NCBI GenBank assembly: GCA_013115135.1
Contig: JABANP010000369.1
Location: forward strand, 1 to 53,891
Reading direction: 5' to 3'
Length of the DNA: 53,891 nucleotides
Source of the DNA: Perkinsus olseni
Taxonomy: Eukaryota; Perkinsozoa; Perkinsida; Perkinsidae
Position 1 is the stretch's first letter, and each line of letters begins with the position of its first letter. A model generated the notes under the pieces. The model worked only from the letters and a program-made list of their open reading frames with translations. It ran no database searches and was not told where the DNA came from. Shown piece after piece: positions 31,736 to 41,163 of this stretch. The position numbers were made by a program, and so were the translations under genes.

Positions 31736-34700
31736 CTGGTACCGCGACAATTGGCTCCGATGCGGTCCGTTGGACTTTTTAGTGACAGTAATGATGCCAA
31801 GAGCTTCCAGCAAGAGATGGTGATTATGTTGGAGCCCTTCCGAGCTTCTAAGTGGATCGAGGAGCACAAAAAGCTCGAGGCCGAAGAAGCAGGAAGTGGC
31901 GATTTGAGGGTATTAAACTCGGTCTATTACTCCATCTCCTCTGAGTTGATGGACGCAGGTTATCTGGATTTTGTAGAAGATGAACTGTCACCAACGGCTG
32001 AGCCAGCTATGGATTTTCTTTCTCATGCTGCATTGTGGGTCAGCCGCGGTAAGACTGTTGCCTCTATGTCTAAGAGAAATGCTTTGGCAGATGCCGTGAT
32101 TAAAGCTTTCCCTCAGCCGACACCTTCATCAACCAGTTCTAATGTTGTGTATAAGTCGACCGAGTCGTTGACGACAGATGCCAATGGTGTGCTGACTTTG
32201 AAGGCCTTCCGAGATGAAGTCCAAACCGCTAACACTTTGCCCATGATTGAGACTTATAATGGAGAAGGTGATAAAGTGAGTGCTATAAAGTGGAAGTCTG
32301 ATGTTGAGGATCAGTCCGGGCCGATGGGCTCACCTATTGTTACCTTTTACTTTGCTAAGCGTACTTGTGATGCGGTGTCTTGGAAGGAGTTGACTGGCAA
32401 AGACTTCGAGAACTTGTCTCGCGATTATGCTACTTATCGAAAGGCCTTGAAGACTCTCTGGAATCGTGCCTTGTCTCAAGATACTCAAGCAGCTCGTGAA
32501 GATATACTTATGCAATGGTCAGCTCTCAAGCAGAACAAGAACGAGTCGGTCAGTGCTTTTTCGACGAGGGTTCTTGATATGCAGAATGAGAGGGAGCTGA
32601 TTGATATGAAAGTGAGCGACGATGAAGTTAAAGCTCGATTCCGACGTGGCCTAAGATCCTCGGATCTAGCTTTGTGGGCTCTTGATAGGGCAAATTTGCC
32701 CTTGGCGAAATTCATGTCGTTGGTTGTTGGTCGGGCAAATGAGATGGCTCGATTAGGTATCACTTCAACGACTGACGGCCCGGTGTTTACCCCCTCTACA
32801 TCTGGCAAGCAAAAGATCTGTAAGGTCTTTGCTCGAACTGGTCATTGTAAGTTTGGTGACCGTTGCAGGTATGAGCACATTGCCAATAAGGATATAAACT
32901 CTAAGGAGCAATTCACTCCATCGGCACCACCTCCCACGATGCCATCGTCAGCTACTTCTACTACTACTACTACTACTACTACTGGTCCGTCTACAGTAAC
33001 ACCAAATGCCGAGACTAAAGCGTCGAGTACCCCCACAGCAGCACGGCAGGTGATATGTTTCTTATGTAAGAAGCCTGGAGATATCGCCAAAGACTGTCCT
33101 AGTAGGAGTAAGACCGGTAATAACAAGAGCTCTACGACTCCGAGTCCTTTGAAAGCGGCCACTGATATAGCCTCATCGGCGCAGGAAGCAACGTCAGCCG
33201 ATGATGTAGTGGGAGCGATCTCGTTTGAGAATGTTGAGTCTAATTCTTGGAATGGTACTAAGCTGCCTCTGGTTGTAGCATCACCATTAAGCACTGTGAG
33301 AACATCCTCCTTTGACTGCTTGGCCGATACTGGTGCCCATAAGAATTATGTATCCAAAGCAGTAGCGTTGAAGCTGGCAATAACGACGGTTCCCTTGGGT
33401 GAGGCGCATGTCTCTAAGCAGGTAGACGACGCCCCGCTGGTCGCGAAGGCTTCACTCAAGATCAGGGTGTCCGTGGGGAAACTTGTACCCACTGACCCTG
33501 TATTAACCTTCTATATTCTCGATAATATGTCCCCTGGTGCTATCATCGGTATCAACGGCATGCAGAAGCTCCGTCTACAAATAACGCTGTCCGGTGATAC
33601 TATCATTAGGCAGTGTGGTTCCCCTTATCTTTCAGAGACCTCCTTTGTTAGCGACGAGTCTGGTGATGATATCGCGGTCGTAGAGGGACAGCCGAACGAC
33701 AGTGATAAGATCAACGACCCTACGGTATACTGTCACCAACATTCTCGCCAAGATTTGGCATCGGTGAGGAAGAAGAAGGACCTTAGCTTTGCTGAAGCAC
33801 TTCAGGCTTTGATGGAGTGGCAACCGGTAAAGTCGGCTCCGGACTATTCGTTCAGAGTACGTCCCATTGGTAACCAGAAGAAAGACTCCGACGGCCAACG
33901 GTCCTACTTTGAAGTCTACATTCCCAAGAAGGGAACTAACTGCCATCAGCGCCGTAAGTATGATTATAGTACTACCCTAATAAGTAGGTTGTCATCTACT
34001 GAGCGTGCCGCTTATTTTGCTGAAGTAGATGAATACCTTCGACGTGGATGGTGGCAGGTTATTGATGATAATGCTGACTCTACTATTACTGCTGCTGTTG
34101 AGAATTCTGGTAAACCGCTCGCTGAAGCATCGAGTGATGCGGGGGGTAACCCGATAATTATTTTGCCAGTGAGGCAAGAAGGCCGTGGAACGGCAATTCG
34201 GCCTTGTGCCGATTGCCGCGAAGCGAACCGGGAAGCCCCAACTGCGTCTTATCGTGGAGATTCCATAAGTCGACTTTCTCGTAAGATACGAGTCCAGTGG
34301 CATCGGCACGATTGCCTGTCTTGTATAGATGCGCGTAAAGCACTCTACCGAGTCCATTTATTTCGTCCTATCCCTGTATGCACCAATTCCTTTAAGTTCC
34401 GAACGCTGCGCATGAGCTTCGGCCTAGCAATAGGATGCGCAGGGTTAGAATCAGCTCTGTTGGCTGTCCTTCCACTCGCTCGTATAAGATATCCATTTAA
34501 TGATGTCCTTAAATACCGTACAGATATTTATGTTGATGACATCTGTTTTAGTGGAAGCCATGCTGAAGTAGAGGAGGCCAGAAAAGGCTTTATCGAAACA
34601 GCTAGCGAGTTTGGTTTCGAATTCGGCAAGTTTAAGGACCTCTGCCCCATTCGTGATTCGTCAGGCCCTATTCTACATCTGGGACTGATATGGTATCTGG

Positions 34701-35047
34701 ACGGCGAGGAACCTTTTGTGAGATGCCGGCACAATGAAGCTGTCAACAAGCTCACTTTTCTATTGCAGCGAAAGACTCCGTTGACAAAAAGACGATGTTT
34801 CGCTATTTCAGGGTTAGCTATTGACTCCGTTGTTGCCCATGATCCTCTTTCCGTGGCAGCTGACGTTCTACGGAGCATATCTGGTCGCCATTCTGGTGAC
34901 TGGGATACTCCTCTTCGACTGGGCAGCACAGAAGAAACCGCTGTCAAGAAGTGTGTTGACATTATCGAAGAGGAGCTTACTAAGGACTGCAAACATGGAT
35001 TTGCAAGTATTAACAAGCTTGACGGGTGTACCGCGATTCGTCCATGA
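31697..35047 (+). CDS. Gag-protease-reverse transcriptase polyprotein (truncated)
   Basis: An open frame of about 1116 codons. The N-terminal half is Gag-like and helical. A CCCH zinc finger (C-x8-C-x5-C-x3-H, CKVFARTGHCKFGDRCRYEH) lies at residues 375-394, followed by a Thr run encoded by (ACT)n. A zinc-knuckle-like CFLCKKPGDIAKDC near residue 454 has Asp where the zinc-binding His is expected. The aspartic protease motif LADTGAHKNYVS is near residue 542. Reverse transcriptase follows: ADCREANREAPT, the DARKALYRV palm strand and the catalytic YVDD in DIYVDDICFSG at about residue 945. The frame ends just inside the element inserted at 35024. Without that insertion it would run on into RNase H. 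Confidence 0.85.
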   Translation: MSYSFVGFKFNEDLVPRQLAPMRSVGLFSDSNDAKSFQQEMVIMLEPFRASKWIEEHKKLEAEEAGSGDLRVLNSVYYSISSELMDAGYLDFVEDELSPTAEPAMDFLSHAALWVSRGKTVASMSKRNALADAVIKAFPQPTPSSTSSNVVYKSTESLTTDANGVLTLKAFRDEVQTANTLPMIETYNGEGDKVSAIKWKSDVEDQSGPMGSPIVTFYFAKRTCDAVSWKELTGKDFENLSRDYATYRKALKTLWNRALSQDTQAAREDILMQWSALKQNKNESVSAFSTRVLDMQNERELIDMKVSDDEVKARFRRGLRSSDLALWALDRANLPLAKFMSLVVGRANEMARLGITSTTDGPVFTPSTSGKQKICKVFARTGHCKFGDRCRYEHIANKDINSKEQFTPSAPPPTMPSSATSTTTTTTTTGPSTVTPNAETKASSTPTAARQVICFLCKKPGDIAKDCPSRSKTGNNKSSTTPSPLKAATDIASSAQEATSADDVVGAISFENVESNSWNGTKLPLVVASPLSTVRTSSFDCLADTGAHKNYVSKAVALKLAITTVPLGEAHVSKQVDDAPLVAKASLKIRVSVGKLVPTDPVLTFYILDNMSPGAIIGINGMQKLRLQITLSGDTIIRQCGSPYLSETSFVSDESGDDIAVVEGQPNDSDKINDPTVYCHQHSRQDLASVRKKKDLSFAEALQALMEWQPVKSAPDYSFRVRPIGNQKKDSDGQRSYFEVYIPKKGTNCHQRRKYDYSTTLISRLSSTERAAYFAEVDEYLRRGWWQVIDDNADSTITAAVENSGKPLAEASSDAGGNPIIILPVRQEGRGTAIRPCADCREANREAPTASYRGDSISRLSRKIRVQWHRHDCLSCIDARKALYRVHLFRPIPVCTNSFKFRTLRMSFGLAIGCAGLESALLAVLPLARIRYPFNDVLKYRTDIYVDDICFSGSHAEVEEARKGFIETASEFGFEFGKFKDLCPIRDSSGPILHLGLIWYLDGEEPFVRCRHNEAVNKLTFLLQRKTPLTKRRCFAISGLAIDSVVAHDPLSVAADVLRSISGRHSGDWDTPLRLGSTEETAVKKCVDIIEEELTKDCKHGFASINKLDGCTAIRP
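31737..31754 (+). promoter_or_regulatory. Putative primer-binding site inside the gag ORF
   Basis: TGGTACCGCGACAATTGG begins one base after the 5' LTR. TGG at this place is the usual complement of a tRNA CCA end. Here it also encodes gag residues (LVPRQL). The matching tRNA is not known. Confidence 0.5.
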
Positions 35048-35310
35048 TCGATTGGTCCACTGCAGCTTCGATCCAAGATTGTTTCGTACAAATTGCGGTT
35101 CATTCATGATCTTTTCGTACACCGAAAAATTGTATGTTTCGGTCATGATTTTTTCATCCATAACCGGTTTCGTACACGATTATTTCGTCCATGGGCAGTT
35201 GATCCAAAGATATGCTCGTTGTGATCTATTCGGCCACGATCTTTTCGAAAAAAATTCATTCGTCCAATAGTGGTTCGTACATATGAAACTGACGACACGC
35301 AAATGTTTAT

Positions 35311-35362
35311 CGAAGGAAATGAACCCACGACTTCGGGAATACCAGCTTGAGCTACTAACCTA
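35311..35362 (-). tRNA. Pseudo-tRNA lacking most of the anticodon arm
   Basis: On the minus strand: GTAGCTCAAGCTGGTAT (A-box-like), then TTCCCGAAG, then GTCGTGGGTTCATTTCC (B-box-like). The two boxes are too close for a full cloverleaf, so the anticodon arm is largely deleted. Confidence 0.5.
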
Positions 35363-35563
35363 CTCACCTGTATGACTCCCCCTGATTCCCGACAAAGTAC
35401 CGCCCATGCGATACCCAACTATTCAACTTGGCTCCATTCATGTTTGGAGCCTCTAGGCACTGGGATCATCACAGAGACAACCTGATGCGGGGGAGTGCTA
35501 GATCGTCACCACTGGTGACTCACCTGTAGAGGCGGCGGTGAGATTCTTAGGTCGTAGTAGGTG

Positions 35564-35636
35564 ATGGTAATAGCGGAATTGGTAGAGCTCCCGGCTTGCA
35601 TGACGATGGTCCCAGGTTCGAATCGGGGTAAGGGTA
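35564..35636 (+). tRNA. tRNA-Ala(TGC)-like pseudogene
   Basis: TAGCGGAATTGGTAGAGC (A-box, 35571-35588), CTCCCGGCTTGCATGACG with TGC in the anticodon position, and GGTCCCAGGTTCGAATCGGGG (B-box at 35615-35624). The anticodon and acceptor stems pair poorly. Confidence 0.55.
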
Positions 35637-35950
35637 CATGGTAATAGTGGAGCCGCTACTTTTAGACACATGTGACGCCGCGGCGTGGATGAAACTCACA
35701 TGTACGAAAGGCTTGTACGAAAAGCCCTGGAAGAAAGAAGCGGAGTTAGAGCATGATTGGACGAAACGGCGTGGATGAAAGAATCATGTATCCAAGACCC
35801 GCGGGCGAAAGAGGTGTGTATGAATGAGGATGTACGGAAGTAACATGGACGAAACAAGCAGGATGAACCCTACCATGGACGAAACAATCGTGGACGAAAC
35901 CTGCAATGTATGAAACAGCAATGTATGAATGGAGGTTCCCCGAGCTTGAC

Positions 35951-36720
35951 TCCAAAGTGACGTCTGATGCTAGCCCATATGGGTACGGTTGGCAGGTTAC
36001 TGCTGGTCAGAATAAGCCCTCGTCGTGTTATGAGCACAGCTGTGCACGTCTATGGCGGCAAGGGCACTGCCCTTAGGGCAGCGACATTGGCATATAAATC
36101 GTCAAGAATTATTCAGCTTATGCGATGCCGCTTTATTTGTTGATGAATTGGTTACCGACGCCCTAGCTGTTGGCAAGACCTGTACCGTCAGCTTCCAAGT
36201 CGACTCTAATGCGGCGGCGAGATGGGTACAAAACAACAAGGTGTTGTGTAAGACCCTTGAGCGCCATGCTATCAACAGGTTGGTCGGTATCTACTCTGAC
36301 CTATCGCAAGAGTGGCGACGACATAAGGTAACAGTCTCCGTTGAGGAGATAAAGGGCGAGTCCAATGAGGTGTCTGATAAGCTGAGTAGACTGGTATATG
36401 AGCATGGACTCGTAGAAGCTCTGTACGGTACTGATACCCAAATTGATAACTTCCCTGATGCTATACTCGCGGTTGGTGATGGTATTGGTCAAGCGCCGTC
36501 CGATGATCTAAAGTTCACCTTGAAGGCACCAGCAGAAGCGGAGTATGAAGACTTGACCAACCTCTATGATAACCTATTGCTGTTTGGAGCCTTTCGATCG
36601 TGGAAAGCCACCCGTCATGATGTTGGGACGAAGGAGCTCACCACTCAAAATGGGGAGCGGGCACATAGGTGGCTACGTGATTGGCAACGAGGTTCCCATT
36701 CTCTTCTAAGGAGTCTTTGA
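35951..36720 (+). pseudogene. Retrotransposon RNase H segment
   Basis: It resumes directly after the target duplication with KVTSDASPYGYGWQVTAG, containing the first catalytic Asp. A frameshift lies near 36040; the next frame gives WHINRQELFSLCDAALFVDE (catalytic Glu) and VSFQVDSNAAARWVQNN (second Asp). The frame ends at TGA 36718 followed by TAG, before the integrase. Confidence 0.75.
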
Positions 36721-36759
36721 TAGGGTGCTTCAGAGTCTCTGAATCAGAGACCATCTTCC

Positions 36760-37653
36760 ATGAGTCGTTATTCCGGTGTGAAGGCTTACGGTGGCCCGTA
36801 TTATTCCATGACAGCCGATGGTATACTTGTGGAGTTACGGTACCCATATGGTGATATCCTTGCCATCCCCAACGAGTGCTATCTTCTACCAACTGATGAT
36901 ATGAGCATCATCGACTCTATTATATTATTTTATCATGAGAAGGGCGGCCACACCAATAGTCGACATACCCGATGGAGAATTGGGCGTGCGTTCAGATGGC
37001 CGCATATGAGACGAGATATCGAGCGCGTGTGCCGACGATGTGTACGGTGCCAGTTTGTTGCTGCCTATCGCCGGTCACGGAGTATCAAGCGTCATTTGGA
37101 TACCTCAGCTCGGTTGCCCTGGCAAGTTATCTCCATCGATTTACTTGGTCACCTGAGTCGCTTTGTTGTCCTGAGCGCTCTCAAGGATGCCTCTACTCGC
37201 TCCGTTGTCGACGCTCTCCATGACATCTGGTGTCTGTGGGGTCGGCCGGTGGTATTACGGGCCGATAACGGCCCGGCCTTTCGGGGCCAGTTTAAGAGGC
37301 AGATGAGGAGTGAGGGTATGCAGCTGCAGCAGAAGCTGGTGGTGTCGGCAGTCTTAGAAGATCGTGAACGACGAGATTCTCCCCAAGACCCGAACCGAGT
37401 CCCTAGTCAGCCTCCTGTCGGCTCGACGGTGATAAGGGTCCCGCCTAGTGATCGCAGTGGACGTCTGCGACAGGATAAGACGATCTACGAGGTGGTCCGT
37501 CTTGGTGGAGATGGTGTCACGACTTATGTGAGGCCAGTGAGATCGGCTTTAGACGCTAATAATAATGATGATGATGACTCTGATGTTGTTCGAGAGCATT
37601 GCTCCAACTTCAAGAGATTCTGGGGGGCGAGCTGTGAGAATCCGAACTCGTGA
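36760..37653 (+). pseudogene. Retrotransposon integrase, 3'-truncated
   Basis: The zinc-binding HHCC region is intact (HEKGGHTNSRH...CRRCVRC). Two of three catalytic acidic residues are seen, in VISIDLLGHL and LRADNGPAF. Soon after, the family pattern stops (EGMQLQQKLVV, then SAVLEDRERRD), so the segment with the third residue, Glu, appears to be deleted. The C-terminus includes VIRVPPSDRSGRL and an Asn/Asp run, and ends at 37653 inside the 3' LTR. Confidence 0.75.
37622..37632 (+). promoter_or_regulatory. Polypurine tract
   Basis: GGGGGGCGAG lies a few bases before the 3' LTR, the usual site of plus-strand DNA priming in LTR elements. Confidence 0.6.
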
Positions 37654-37838
37654 TTGTGTAGAATCTCTCTCGTTTGTGTGATGGAGACATTATTGATCGA
37701 AGTATCTTCCGCTAGGCTTAAGTGATATACATTGATGTCATTTATGAGATGAGTAGGAAATCTACTTGTCCTCTACATCTTCTATAAGCATTGGTTACTA
37801 TGAGCTACTCTTTTGTTGGGTTTAAGTTCAACGAGGAC
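37636..37838 (+). repeat. 3' LTR
   Basis: It matches 31533-31735 with about three substitutions (one at the fifth base after GAGAAT, two near GTATCTTCCGC). The flank beyond 37838 (AAGCATCTATT) differs from the internal sequence. Confidence 0.85.
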
Positions 37839-37970
37839 AAGCATCTATTAAAAAGACTTCAAGTCAACAGAACACCGATCAGATGAAGAACAACTGTAGA
37901 TTCGCGATTCTTTTCATTAACACCATGCCAATCATTACACACAACCTTTCATACTGACCCACTGAAACTT

Positions 37971-39513
37971 TCAGTGGGTCAGCTTGATCCTCTTCGACGA
38001 TGCACCCTCGTTCTGATCAGCCGATGGTCGCTTATCCGAGCCGGAATTGCCCTTCGCCGATTCGTCATCAGAGATCTCTTCGTTATACTTCATCTTGATC
38101 AATTTTGGACCGATTACTAATTGCCAAGCCGGGTCCATGTAGCACAGCAAGATGTTTTTAACGTCAACCTTAGCGACCCTCAGCGCTTCCGCTGCGGATG
38201 TCGCGAACCCGCGAAGACTCATCGCCCTTCTCGTCAATTACAATTCGCCAGCACAATTTAGCCGAGAGAATCTTGCTCGTCGGCGCTGAGTACGAAATGA
38301 AAACACCATCTTTGAGCTGCATTAGCGGAAGGGGAGGCAGAGAGAGCGCCGTTATATTCTCGGAAAATCTGACGTCGCGATAGGTGTACTTCATGTAATG
38401 CTCATTGATGATGGGATCAGTCGGCTCTAGCAAGATGGACATGATAATCATCTCCGCCTGTCTCTCCTCAATCGACATTTCCTTGATAAAAACGTGAACA
38501 GCGTTTGGACCTTCGCCGTCTTCAACCAAGGTGCCGGGCCTGGGCAGAATCCTGCGAGTCAGAGTGAATGCTTCGTTCGCTGCCGCAGGAGAAGGATCCT
38601 CTCTCGCAAGACTCGATGATGGTTTTGAGTATTCAAGCGTGACCGGATGGATCAAGTTAATGGTATTTCCGGACTTTCTTGAAGCAAGCCCCCTGCCGAG
38701 ATAGACAGTCCACCCCTTGCCTTCAACCGAGCATATAGTGATCCTTTTCAGAACTTTTGTACGCGGTGCGACGGTTATACCGAGCTCGGCGTACGCTGCA
38801 GAGATGAAACTATAAAGAACATGTTGCTGATCGCTCGTGACTGGCGCGAACTGCAGGCAATGTTTTGACTTCAGGTTACCGGGTTGAAAAATTGCAGCTT
38901 CTCCAGGAAGTTCCAGCTCGCAATGCTCGTCCATCGGTAGCAAAAGATCGTAGTTTGGCAAAGTGCTCAACAACTTCAACTTCACTTTACCATGGCTCCC
39001 CCGTGTACTCGCCCTCGCATCGATCTCGATACCGCTCAGTTTACCCACGCCTACGATCGGATCTCGATTCCGGTAGATTCCCTCGGGTAATATGAGAGGT
39101 CCCCCGTGTATTGGGATAGCAAGATACAGCAGATAACGGCCGAATGGGGGGAAAGAACGACGGCGCATCTTCACGAGAAACAGCACGAACTCCTGTAGAA
39201 TGTATTCTTCGATAGCCGACATGCGCCTTGTCGACATGGGAACTTGCACTTCCATAGACTCACGCGCACTTTCAATCCATAGTTCGAACGAGTAAACGCA
39301 AGCATGGCCAGAGCCCAAAATAAGGATGTCAGGATCGGGGAATTGGTACCACACTGTGGTAACCACACGCGACAGCAAAGTACGAATTCCAAAATCCGCG
39401 CGGGCAAATAGCGCTCGCCCAAGTGATCGATTAGCTGCGCAAAATCGTGCTGCGCGATCGTCAGGTAGAAACCATGCAAAGGTGGTCCTCGGGTCGTGTA
39501 TACGCGACAGCAT
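37971..39513 (-). CDS. Orphan protein gene, minus strand, probable frameshift near the 3' end
   Basis: A single uninterrupted frame from ATG at 39513 (complement) to 38170 encodes 447 residues with no recognised domain. Segments include MLSRIHDPRTTFAWFLPDDR, YQFPDPDILILGSGHACVYS, a Met/Arg-rich helix (LVKMRRRSFPPFGRYLLYLA) and a beta-rich second half. It stops shortly after IVIDEKGDESS. The overlapping next frame (37971-38237) continues as a convincing tail: ILLCYMDPAWQLVIGPKLIK, then an acidic/Ser stretch and a basic end SSKRIKLTH that resembles a nuclear signal. A one-base frameshift or a tiny unrecognised intron near 38220-38240 would join them. The lack of introns is unusual beside its intron-rich neighbours and may indicate a retrogene or transposon cargo. 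Confidence 0.6.
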
Positions 39514-41108
39514 GGTATATAGAGTCTGGTCAGCGGCGGGATGGAGGCGATGCTTATCGGAGGACCGGCGGAGGGTAGTAGCAACCGGGTTTTGAGGCCT
39601 GCACGTGGGGGTCCTGCAACGGTTGGGCGCTGAGTGCTGCCCCTGTGAATCGATCGTTAACGCTGTTTATTTGGGCAAGGTGTGGTACTGGTTGGGTTGG
39701 CCACCTGGTAAAAATTGTGATTATTCTGTCGAAACTACGGGCCATAAGGCTTTCACACGATCAGAGTGTTTCCGACAGGATTTTCAGTGAGCCTTGCTAG
39801 CTCGGTCATCCCGTCTTCGATCGTGTACCGATCAACTCAGTCGAAGCATCACCTCGCTGACACAAACTAGGGTATGTGCCATTATCATCGTTACAGGGTG
39901 GCGGGACTCGAGTCAAAATTATAGGGCTGTTGCAGCTGAGGGCCCCAGCCTCAGGCTTTCAGCTTTCATGCTGATAATTCCGATTTTGAGGACCGCGAGC
40001 GATCGACCGTTCACTGCGAATACTCGCGCGCCTTCACCGTTCCGTATCGAACAAAATTTTTGACGTCTACATTGGACCACAACGTTCATGACAGAGCCGG
40101 CCGGAGTCGCTGCGGTCGCTCACCTGCGATGTTGAGGAGAGAGCGTTCTGTGCAAGTATTGGGTACAGGTGCTCGAGAAGGACGACGTGGATAGATAGAT
40201 CAGATAGAGCTGTCGAGTCTTGTTCTGAGGGGGTATCTTTCAGTGTCGTCAAGTGCCAGCTAGAGGGGATGTCGTCTTGCTGAGGGAGCTGCTCGATGCA
40301 GCTAAGAGGATATCAGAGGTGATTGTAGTAAACTGGGAGTGTAAATATCTTATTTTTATGAGAGCATGCTCGTGGTCCGAAAACCTAGAGGGCGTTGTTT
40401 CGGGCCATAACTATAGAAGCTTACGACACGGGTCCCGCTGTAAGCCTGAGCCGGCCTGAACCCAGCGGAGGGCCCCGCGTCAGGGTGGGGGCCATTCTCA
40501 GCCTCGCTACCAGAGTAGCTTATGGCCTACGACAATATGTTGAACGATCGAAGGGTGACACCTGAAAATAAGTCAAGTTAAATAGAAACTTCAGTTGGAA
40601 GGAGAACGGTTATTGCGATAAGATTTCGGTGGTGCGATCCCTCATTCTCCCTAGTCTTGATCCTCTCAAGGATGAGATAGCCGAAGTCTCGCATGCTCGG
40701 GCGTCCGATTGATGATTCTCAGCTATCTCGGCTTGCCGCTGTTGCTGTTTCTCCCCGCTGCTTTGTCTGTTGTGTTGTGAATATCGGAGCTGAGTTAGAA
40801 TCCTTGCAGCCATTATTCTCTGTCCTCAATCTTCCAAAGTGGTCCCGAAGGCTTCCAAGGTGCATCTTTTCTGCGGCCTAGTAGTCGTGCTGTTTTCTCA
40901 AACGGTAGGTGCAATTGCTCTACGACTGGGAGTTGCCCTCTCGGGCGCTTCCTACGGGCGTTCGTTTCCTGCTTCCTAGGTTTTGCTGGCCGGTGGTGAC
41001 TCCCACGTGGACCCGGCCCCGTGCGATGACACTTCTACTAGCCCGTGTAGCGAGGCTCCAGGGCTGACTCATAAGGCGCTGCCAATAGGTTTGGACAGCA
41101 GAGCGGCG
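39514..41108. other. Unassigned; may hold 5' exons of the ABC transporter
   Basis: Exon-like plus-strand pieces occur (ARGDVVLLRELLDAAKRISE near 40255-40318; DSQLSRLAAVAVSPRCF near 40714-40770) but I cannot link them by splicing or homology. An inverted pair, CTCAAGGATGAGATAGCCGA (40664) and GATTCTCAGCTATCTCGGC (40712), flanks a short loop. Confidence 0.3.
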
Positions 41109-41163
41109 GTGAGATGATTAAATGTCGCGTCCGGGGATCGAACCCGGGTCATGTGGTGATTCA
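41109..41163 (+). repeat. Intron with antisense tRNA T-arm
   Basis: GTGAGA donor and TGATTCAG acceptor. GTCCGGGGATCGAACCCGGG lies at 41129-41148 with a perfect T-stem. It lies upstream of the ABC transporter exons. Confidence 0.65.

Larger units (their letters stand above)
35024..35942. mobile_element. Non-autonomous hAT-like element with 15-bp motif arrays and two pseudo-tRNAs
   Basis: A 919-bp insertion in the retrotransposon is flanked by the perfect 8-bp duplication AGCTTGAC (35016-35023 and 35943-35950). Its ends are imperfect inverted repeats (GGGTGTACCGCGATTC against the complement of GAATGGAGGTTCCCCG, 11 of 16 matching). About 260 bp at each end consists of 14 to 17 bp degenerate units: TTCGTCCATGATT-like on the left and TGGACGAAACNNN-like, its complement, on the right. 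The core holds an antisense tRNA-like segment and a tRNA-Ala-like segment facing outward. It has no transposase. The 8-bp duplication is the hAT signature. The insertion plus duplication is 927 bp, a multiple of three. Confidence 0.8.
31533..37838 (+). mobile_element. LTR retrotransposon (gag-PR-RT-RH-IN), interrupted by a hAT-like element
   Basis: Two 203-bp direct repeats (31533-31735 and 37636-37838) differ at about three positions, pointing to a recent insertion. The internal order is Gag, protease, reverse transcriptase, RNase H, integrase. Integrase after RNase H excludes Copia/Ty1; I cannot decide between Ty3/gypsy-like and BEL/Pao-like. A purine-rich tract (GGGGGGCGAG at 37622-37631) sits just before the 3' LTR, and a tRNA-complement-like TGGTACCGCGAC starts at 31737, one base after the 5' LTR. 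The copy is dead: it has a 919-bp insertion in RNase H, a frameshift near 36040, two stops at 36718-36723 and a truncated integrase. I see no clear target duplication. Confidence 0.85.

Noticed and set aside
32842..33294. Minus-strand 150-codon frame inside the retrotransposon
   Set aside because: It is the shadow of the (ACT)n-rich gag coding sequence on the other strand.
31533..37838. Copia/Ty1 assignment for the LTR element
   Set aside because: Integrase lies after RNase H, whereas Copia elements have integrase before reverse transcriptase.
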